From an uncultured Dechloromonas sp. (GTDB taxonomy: Bacteria; Pseudomonadota; Gammaproteobacteria; Burkholderiales; Rhodocyclaceae): 11,290 nucleotides of DNA. Location: NCBI GenBank assembly GCA_937996725.1, contig CALKUR010000094.1:1-11290 (forward strand), read 5' to 3'. The translations under genes and the position numbers were made by a program. How positions within the stretch are numbered: the stretch's first letter is position 1; every line of letters starts with the position of its first letter. Below the pieces are notes generated by a model. That model was not told where the DNA came from, did not search any database, and saw only the letters and a program-made list of their open reading frames with translations. Positions 6,485 through 11,290 of the stretch are shown here, one piece after another.

Positions 6485-7489
6485 ATGAACCACGCTGCCC
6501 GTTTGAATATCGGTGTGCTGGCCGCCGGTGCCTGGGGGACAGCGCTCGCTGCCAATTGGGCACAGCGTCATAACGTATGTATCTGGGCGCGTGAGCCTGA
6601 GGTCGTTGCGAGCATTAATCGCGATCACATCAACCACCAGTTTCTGCCAAAAATTGCCTTGCCGATCGAGCTTAAGGCAACGGGCGATATGGTCGATCTA
6701 TGCTCGTCGGATGTCCTGATCTTGGCGACGCCGGTGGCCGCGTTGCGGGTAACCTTGCAGGCGCTCAAGTCGTTGTACGGCACGCGGCCCGTGCCGCCGT
6801 TGGTCTGGGTTTGCAAGGGCTTCGAACCGAAGACCGGTTTGCTGCCGCATCAGGTGGTGCGTGAAGAGCTTGGCGATGTGGCTGCGGCTGCCTTGTCGGG
6901 TCCGAGTTTCGCGCAGGAGGTCGCACGGCATATGCCGACGGCAGTAACGCTTGGCTCCGGTGATTTAGCGTTGGCCGAAAAACTGGCCGATTGGCTGCAC
7001 ACGCCAAATCTGCGCTTGTACGCGTCGGGCGATGTGGTGGGTGTTGAAGTGGGTGGTGCCGTCAAAAACGTACTGGCCATTGCCACCGGTATTTGTGATG
7101 GTTTGTCTTTGGGTCATAACGCGCGCGCTGCCTTGATGACTCGCGGTATTGCTGAAATCGGTCGGCTTTGCGAGCGCCTCGGTGGCCATCGCGAAACGCT
7201 GATGGGGCTCTCTGGTCTCGGGGATCTGATTCTGACCTGTACGGGCGATTTATCGCGTAATCGTCAAGTAGGGTTAGCGCTGGGGCAGGGCAAGTCATTG
7301 GAAGAAACCCTCGCAGCACTGGGTCACGTTGCGGAAGGTGTTGGCACGGCACGCGAGGTCGCACGTCTTTCGAATGAACTACAGGTCGACATGCCAATTG
7401 CCCGGGCGGTTGCGGCAGTGATGGCCGGTGAACTAAAAGCGCAAGATGCGGTGGCGCAGCTCATGAGTCGGGCGCAGCGCGCCGAGTAA
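6485..7489 (+). CDS. gpsA: NAD(P)H-dependent glycerol-3-phosphate dehydrogenase
   Basis: The enzyme reduces dihydroxyacetone phosphate to sn-glycerol 3-phosphate, the backbone for phospholipid synthesis, in the cytoplasm. The 334 residues match the family. The N-terminal Rossmann domain is followed by CKGFE (110-114), SGPSFAQEVA (138-147), and GGAVKNVLAIATG (190-202) with catalytic Lys194; the C-terminal substrate domain contains NARAALMTRG (212-221) and GLGDLILTCTGDLSRNR (244-260). Oddly the nucleotide-binding motif, normally GAGxWG, reads AAGAWG: the first glycine is Ala13 (codon GCC, 6521-6523). The rest of the protein is well conserved, so it is probably active, perhaps with altered cofactor binding. 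It ends the rhodanese-grxC-secB operon and runs tail to tail into trmL with three bases between. The ribosome-binding site is a modest AAGG nine bases upstream. Confidence 0.96.
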   Translation: MNHAARLNIGVLAAGAWGTALAANWAQRHNVCIWAREPEVVASINRDHINHQFLPKIALPIELKATGDMVDLCSSDVLILATPVAALRVTLQALKSLYGTRPVPPLVWVCKGFEPKTGLLPHQVVREELGDVAAAALSGPSFAQEVARHMPTAVTLGSGDLALAEKLADWLHTPNLRLYASGDVVGVEVGGAVKNVLAIATGICDGLSLGHNARAALMTRGIAEIGRLCERLGGHRETLMGLSGLGDLILTCTGDLSRNRQVGLALGQGKSLEETLAALGHVAEGVGTAREVARLSNELQVDMPIARAVAAVMAGELKAQDAVAQLMSRAQRAE

Positions 7490-7492
7490 TTC

Positions 7493-7999
7493 TTAAACAG
7501 CGTCGATGAATCCGTTCTGACGCCAGATTTCAAAGGCGACGATCGACGCCGAGTTGGCCAGATTGAGGCTGCGGATACCGGGGCGCATCGGAATACGTAA
7601 GCGCCGATCCGGCGCAAAGCTTTCCAGAATCTCCAGTGGCAAGCCTTTGGTTTCGCAGCCCATTACAATGACGTCGTCCGGACGAAATTGCACCTCATGG
7701 TACGGGCGACTGGCTTTGGTCGTCATAGCAAACAGACGTCGTTCATTGGTGGCATCGGTGCCATTGCATCCAAGCACCTGCAGACACGCTGCCCAATCCT
7801 CATGCACGTGCAAAAAAGCCTGATCGTGATAATCCAGCCCGGCGCGGCGTAGTGAGCGGTCATCGACATCGAAGCCCAGCGGTTTCACAAGATGTAGTTC
7901 GAAACCTGTTGCGGCGGAAACACGAATCAGGTTGCCGGTATTCGGGGGGATTTCTGGATGGACCAGAACTATGGCTGGGCGGCGGGTGCGAGAAGTCAT
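7493..7999 (-). CDS. trmL: tRNA (cytidine(34)-2'-O)-methyltransferase, SPOUT family
   Basis: TrmL uses S-adenosylmethionine to methylate the 2'-O of the wobble base in certain leucine tRNAs. The 168 residues fit the family (E. coli about 157). Seen: the N-terminal IVLVHPEIPPNTGNLIRVSA block (10-29), RRAGLDYHD (51-59), and the trefoil-knot cofactor-binding segments MGCETKGLP (113-121) and RIPMRPGIRSLNLANSAS (135-152). The start is ATG at 7999 because MTSRTRRPAIVLVHPE aligns with family N-termini; a 30-residue upstream extension lies wholly inside comF. The A of this ATG is also the last base of the comF stop (TAATG), and no good ribosome-binding site precedes it, which points to translational coupling. 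In E. coli trmL also lies near gpsA, with cysE between; cysE is absent here. Confidence 0.95.
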   Translation of the reverse strand: MTSRTRRPAIVLVHPEIPPNTGNLIRVSAATGFELHLVKPLGFDVDDRSLRRAGLDYHDQAFLHVHEDWAACLQVLGCNGTDATNERRLFAMTTKASRPYHEVQFRPDDVIVMGCETKGLPLEILESFAPDRRLRIPMRPGIRSLNLANSASIVAFEIWRQNGFIDAV

Positions 8000-8781
8000 T
8001 ATGCGTTTCGTGAACCAGGTTCGAGTGTGCGGGCAACCACGGCCACGTCGACGCGGCCGGCACCAGCGTGCCGCAGCACATCGGCGCACGCTGACAGACT
8101 AGCGCCCGTGGTGAGGACATCATCGACCAACAAGATCCGCTTGTCAGTGAGTGGTTGCGTAGAGGCGAAGGCGCCCACCAGATTACGCCAGCGCGCATCG
8201 CGGTGCAGGCCGGCTTGCGGCGGGGTATCCTGCACGCGAATTAGTGCATCATAGGCGCACGGGATATCGAGGTGTTTCGCCAAATGGCGGGCGATTTCTG
8301 CGGCCTGGTTAAAGCCCCGGGTACGCAGGCGATTCGGATGCAAAGGCATGGGCACGATCAGATCCGGCCGAGGCTGGCCGGTCGTCGATAGATCCAGTTC
8401 TATGGTCCGGGCCAAATGCTCGGCAAAGAAGCCGCCGAGATAGAGGTGGTGGCCGTATTTGAAATCCCGGATCAGGCTATCAATCGGAAAATCGTAGGCC
8501 CAGGCGGCATATGCCGCACCAAAGTTCGGACGATGCCGGGCGCAATCCGGGCAGGCGCTTTGGGCCGGGCTCAGCGGTAGGGCGCACTGCGGGCATCGGG
8601 TTTCAGACAGCACCGGTAGATCCTGAGCGCAGGCCGTACAGATAGGTGCGGTATAGCTCGGCAGCTGGCAGAGCGCACAGGACTGGGCTAGCAGGATGTC
8701 CGCCGCCGGGCGCGCGACCGCCTGCCGCCACCAGGCAGCGAGGCGTTGGGTCAGGCCAGATGGATTCAGCGGTGCGGTCAT
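7999..8781 (-). CDS. comF: ComF family protein (zinc-ribbon phosphoribosyltransferase-like)
   Basis: ComF/GntX proteins are required for natural DNA uptake in competent bacteria; their biochemical role is not settled. The 260-residue product has four CxxC pairs in the N-terminal third (Cys35/38, 48/51, 63/66, 77/80), forming a probable double zinc ribbon, then a phosphoribosyltransferase fold with DLIVPMPLHPNRLRTRGFNQA (140-160) and the PRPP-binding signature ILLVDDVLTTGAS (216-228). The start at ATG 8781 has a poor ribosome-binding site; the first 30 residues before Cys35 are longer than in some homologues, so a later start is possible. It is the first gene of a leftward pair with trmL and is divergent from bioB. 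Function in competence cannot be inferred from one gene. Confidence 0.93.
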   Translation of the reverse strand: MTAPLNPSGLTQRLAAWWRQAVARPAADILLAQSCALCQLPSYTAPICTACAQDLPVLSETRCPQCALPLSPAQSACPDCARHRPNFGAAYAAWAYDFPIDSLIRDFKYGHHLYLGGFFAEHLARTIELDLSTTGQPRPDLIVPMPLHPNRLRTRGFNQAAEIARHLAKHLDIPCAYDALIRVQDTPPQAGLHRDARWRNLVGAFASTQPLTDKRILLVDDVLTTGASLSACADVLRHAGAGRVDVAVVARTLEPGSRNA

Positions 8782-8853
8782 GGGCGTTCTAGGAGGGCTT
8801 CGGGCATAATTATGGCTTATTTAAGTCTTGAGCCTCCATCTGAGAGGGCCCCT
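8782..8853. promoter_or_regulatory. Divergent comF/bioB intergenic region with a palindromic CATAATTATG
   Basis: This 72-bp gap lies between divergent comF and bioB. It contains a perfect 10-bp palindrome, CATAATTATG (8805-8814), in which each strand reads CATAAT, a five-of-six match to a -10 box, so face-to-face promoters are possible. No convincing -35 hexamers are placed correctly. The well-known BirA operator (TTGTAAACC and its inverted copy) is not present. The bioB ribosome-binding site GAGAGGG lies just before ATG 8854. Confidence 0.35.
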
Positions 8854-9858
8854 ATGCAAACAGAGAACATCCCCCTGACGTTTGTGCCGCCGCGACAAAA
8901 AAATCATTCAGCGTCGGTCAATGGCACCGGCCGCTGGTCGACCGAAGCCGTGCTCGAGTTGATCGAGATGCCGTTCATGTCGTTGCTGGCAAAAGCGCAT
9001 GCGGTGCACGCCGAGCATTTTGATGAGAACGGCGTACAGCGCTCGACGTTGTTGTCGATTAAAACGGGGGGCTGTTCCGAAGACTGTGGCTATTGTTCGC
9101 AGTCGGCGCGTTATGACACCGAAGTCGGCCGCGAAGCCTTGATGTCGAAAGAGGATGTCATCACAGCCGCCAAGGCGGCCAAAGATGCTGGTTCTTCGCG
9201 TTTCTGTATGGGTGCCGCCTGGCGCGGCCCGAAAGATAAAGATCTTGATCAGGTCGTCGACATGGTGCAGTCGGTGAAGGCGCTGGGGCTGGAAACCTGC
9301 GTCACGCTCGGCATGCTGAAACCGGGTCAGGCCGAGAAGCTGGCGACCGCCGGTCTGGATTACTACAACCATAACCTCGATACCGATTCGGCGTACTACA
9401 GCGAAGTCATTAGTACGCACACCCATGATGATCGTCTGGACACGCTGGATCGTGTGCGCCAGGCGGGTATTCATGTCTGCTCGGGCGGCATTGTCGGCAT
9501 GGGCGAGAACCGCAAGAACCGCGCGGCCTTGATTGCACAGCTGGCCAATCTGGATCCGGTGCCGGATTCGGTGCCCATCAATAACCTGGTGCCGATTCCT
9601 GGTACGCCCATGGCTGGGGTGGACCCGGTCGATGGCATCGAATTTGTGCGCATGATTGCCGCCGCACGCATCACGATGCCCACCTCGTGGGTGCGTTTGT
9701 CGGCGGGCCGTCAGGAAATGTCGGATGAGCTACAGGCACTGTGTTTCTTCGCGGGTGCTAATTCGATTTTCTACGGCGAGCAGTTGCTGACCACCGGTAA
9801 CCCGGATACCTCGCGTGACCAGAAGCTGTTTGCGACCTTGGGCTTGAAGGGCATCTAA
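8854..9858 (+). CDS. bioB: Biotin synthase
   Basis: BioB is a radical S-adenosylmethionine enzyme that inserts sulfur into dethiobiotin to make biotin. In this 334-residue protein the radical-SAM cluster motif is CSEDCGYC (Cys74, 78, 81). The ligands of the sacrificial [2Fe-2S] cluster are all present at a constant offset of 21 from E. coli: Cys118, Cys149, Cys209 and Arg281 (RLSAGR). The offset reflects a longer N-terminus. ATG 8854 is chosen because GAGAGGG precedes it by about five bases; in-frame ATGs at 8812 and 8746 lie in the promoter region or inside comF and add poorly conserved sequence. Its TAA stop overlaps the ATG of bioC (TAATG). The other biotin genes bioF, bioA and bioD are not in the window. 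Confidence 0.98.
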   Translation: MQTENIPLTFVPPRQKNHSASVNGTGRWSTEAVLELIEMPFMSLLAKAHAVHAEHFDENGVQRSTLLSIKTGGCSEDCGYCSQSARYDTEVGREALMSKEDVITAAKAAKDAGSSRFCMGAAWRGPKDKDLDQVVDMVQSVKALGLETCVTLGMLKPGQAEKLATAGLDYYNHNLDTDSAYYSEVISTHTHDDRLDTLDRVRQAGIHVCSGGIVGMGENRKNRAALIAQLANLDPVPDSVPINNLVPIPGTPMAGVDPVDGIEFVRMIAAARITMPTSWVRLSAGRQEMSDELQALCFFAGANSIFYGEQLLTTGNPDTSRDQKLFATLGLKGI

Positions 9859-10772
9859 TGCCCGGCACCGCGCCCCGACTCCGTGAGGACAGGATGCGCC
9901 GTGCCTTTGATGGCGTGGCATCAGCTTTCGCCACGAATGATTTTCTTTATCGCGAGATGGCGCGCCGCATGGCCGAGCGCCTGGAGATGGTGCGCCTTGC
10001 GCCCAACCGGATACTCGATGCGGGCTGCGGCCTGGGTGCCGATCGTTTAAGTCTGCAGAAACGCTATCCGGCCGCCGCCTGGGTCGGGGTGGATCAGAGT
10101 ACGCAGATGCTGCGCTATGGCCAGGCCACCGAACAGGCCGCGTTGGGCTTTATGCGCCGCTTGTTCCATGCCGGACGTCGATCGCCGTCGGTGCGCATCG
10201 CTGCCCATATGGGGCAATTGCCCATTGCGGGACAAAGCATTGATCTGATCTGGTCGAACGCGGCTTTGCATTGGCTGGATAATTTGCCGGATGCCTTGAA
10301 GGAATTTAATCGGGTGCTCAGCGTGGGCGGTTTGCTGATGTTCAGTACCTTCGGTCCAGACACTCTGAAGCAGTTGCGCGATGCGATCCGTGCGGTGGGT
10401 GGTGTGCCGCGCATTCACGATTTGACCGATATGCATGACATAGGCGACATGCTGGTGCATGGTGGATTTTCTGATCCGGTGATGGATATGGAAACGCTGA
10501 CGTTGACCTACACTGATCCCTGGCAAGCGCTGCACGAGTTACAACGGGCGGGGTCAGTCACTGCAAACGATACCGGTGTGCGAGGTCTCACGACTAAGCA
10601 ATTCTGGACGCAGGTGATGGCGCATTGGGCGCAGGACGCCCAAGGCCGTTATCCGCTCACCTTTGAACTCGTGCAAGGCCACGCCTGGAAGATGGCACCG
10701 CGTCAGCACGAGGACGGCCGCGCTGTGGTCAACTTTATGCCGCGCCCCGGCCAATCGCCACGCCAAGGCTAA
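9858..10772 (+). CDS. bioC: Malonyl-ACP O-methyltransferase
   Basis: BioC methylates malonyl-ACP, disguising it so that fatty-acid synthesis can build the pimelate moiety of biotin. The 304-residue protein is a class I SAM-dependent methyltransferase: an RRAFDGVASAF opening (14-24), motif I LDAGCGLG (53-60), acidic GVDQS (77-81), IWSNAALHWLDN (131-142), and GGLLMFSTFGPDTLKQLR (157-174), which with MHDIGDMLVHGGF (192-204) is typical of proteobacterial BioC. Two starts are possible: ATG 9858, sharing its A with the bioB stop (TAATG), and ATG 9894 preceded by GAGG seven bases upstream; the second gives MRRAFDG, close to the usual family start. An enzyme removing the methyl group (such as BioH) is needed and is not visible here. 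Ubiquinone-type methyltransferases are an alternative, less likely next to bioB. Confidence 0.92.
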   Translation: MPGTAPRLREDRMRRAFDGVASAFATNDFLYREMARRMAERLEMVRLAPNRILDAGCGLGADRLSLQKRYPAAAWVGVDQSTQMLRYGQATEQAALGFMRRLFHAGRRSPSVRIAAHMGQLPIAGQSIDLIWSNAALHWLDNLPDALKEFNRVLSVGGLLMFSTFGPDTLKQLRDAIRAVGGVPRIHDLTDMHDIGDMLVHGGFSDPVMDMETLTLTYTDPWQALHELQRAGSVTANDTGVRGLTTKQFWTQVMAHWAQDAQGRYPLTFELVQGHAWKMAPRQHEDGRAVVNFMPRPGQSPRQG

Positions 10773-10776
10773 GGTC

Positions 10777-11290
10777 ATGCCGCAGGATTTAGAGGCATTG
10801 CTGCGTGCGGCATGGACGGCCGCCAGCGTGAGCGATAAATCTGCCGCAGTCGATGCGTTGATTCCTTGCTACTTATCGCTGGATGATTCAGAGGTGATCG
10901 CACTGAGTGACGTCCTCCCATGTGCAGAAATCGGTCGCCCTGAACGCCCAGTTTGTGTCTCCCCGGCTGATCTGCCGCAACGGCGCGCAGTTGATCCGGC
11001 CGGACGGGCAGCACTATTACACGCGATTGCGCATATTGAGTTCAACGCTATTAATCTGGCGCTCGACGCCGCCTGGCGTTTTCATGGGCTCGGTGCCAGC
11101 TTCGTGCGCGATTGGCTGGGCGTGGCGATTGAAGAGGCCTATCACTTCAGCCTCATCGCCGAGCAGATGCAGGCGCTGGGTGTGCGCTATGGCGATTTGC
11201 CGGCGCATACCGGCTTGTGGTTGTTGGCGGAAGAGACAGCCGATAATGTGCTGGTGCGCATGGCCTTGGTGCCACGCCTGATGGAGGCGC
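10777..11290 (+). CDS. DUF455 family ferritin-like protein, 3' end cut by the window edge
   Basis: This open frame starts 4 bases after the bioC stop (ATG 10777, with AAGG of the preceding TAAGG close by) and runs off the right edge after 171 codons. The first 75 residues are poorly conserved. From about 78 onwards it has the pattern of DUF455 (PF04305): AHIEFNAINLALDA (85-98) with likely metal ligands His86/Glu88, RDWLGVAIEEAYHF (111-124) with Glu119/Glu120/His123, then YGDLPAHTGLW (138-148) and RMALVPRLMEA (161-171). The spaced Glu and His residues suggest a di-iron four-helix bundle like MiaE-type hydroxylases; no substrate is established. Its tight position behind bioC suggests co-transcription, not necessarily a biotin role. 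Confidence 0.88.
   Translation, partial: MPQDLEALLRAAWTAASVSDKSAAVDALIPCYLSLDDSEVIALSDVLPCAEIGRPERPVCVSPADLPQRRAVDPAGRAALLHAIAHIEFNAINLALDAAWRFHGLGASFVRDWLGVAIEEAYHFSLIAEQMQALGVRYGDLPAHTGLWLLAEETADNVLVRMALVPRLMEA

Noticed and set aside
8782..8853. BirA-type biotin operator before bioB
   Set aside because: The characteristic TTGTAAACC inverted repeat is not present in the gap.
8908..9474. Minus-strand 188-residue open frame inside bioB
   Set aside because: It is antisense to the iron-sulfur ligand region of BioB and shows no domain.
10907..11281. Plus-strand 124-residue open frame at the right end
   Set aside because: The overlapping frame from 10777 matches the DUF455 pattern and follows bioC tightly; this one is a frame-shifted shadow.

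Overview
The window looks like a chromosomal segment of a proteobacterium, most likely a betaproteobacterium. It has moderately high GC, mostly conserved housekeeping genes, and the order moeB-ctpA-gpmA divergent from rhodanese-grxC-secB-gpsA. The genus cannot be told from the sequence alone. Coding density is very high: there is no gene-free stretch over 130 bases, and no RNA gene, insertion sequence, CRISPR array or phage gene was recognised.

Layout. Bases 1-1959 (minus) hold the N-terminal 653 residues of a type I restriction enzyme R subunit (EcoAI/EcoEI-like HsdR), cut by the left edge. A 73-bp gap with short inverted repeats separates it from a minus-strand operon gpmA-ctpA-moeB (5097 down to 2033): phosphoglycerate mutase, a membrane-anchored S41 processing protease and an E1-like adenylyltransferase. 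Divergent from gpmA is a plus-strand operon (5225-7489): membrane-anchored rhodanese (YibN-like), glutaredoxin 3, the SecB export chaperone and glycerol-3-phosphate dehydrogenase GpsA. It meets, tail to tail with only 3 bases between, the minus-strand pair comF-trmL (8781 down to 7493), whose stop and start codons overlap in TAATG. Divergent from comF is a plus-strand unit bioB-bioC, also joined by TAATG, followed 4 bases later by a DUF455 ferritin-like gene that runs off the right edge.

How they fit together. The rhodanese-grxC-secB-gpsA block matches the E. coli order yibN-grxC-secB-gpsA-(cysE)-trmL, so this is an old conserved neighbourhood linking sulfur/thiol chemistry, protein export and phospholipid precursor synthesis. 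bioC and bioB carry out the entry and last steps of biotin synthesis; the middle genes (bioF, bioA, bioD) and the demethylating esterase are not in the window. The only clearly accessory element is hsdR, which probably marks the edge of a restriction-modification locus extending leftwards.

No convincing undescribed system is visible. The most useful second-look items are the hsdR junction, a Gly-to-Ala change in the GpsA dinucleotide-binding motif, the presence of cofactor-dependent GpmA where E. coli has GpmM, and the DUF455 gene following bioC.
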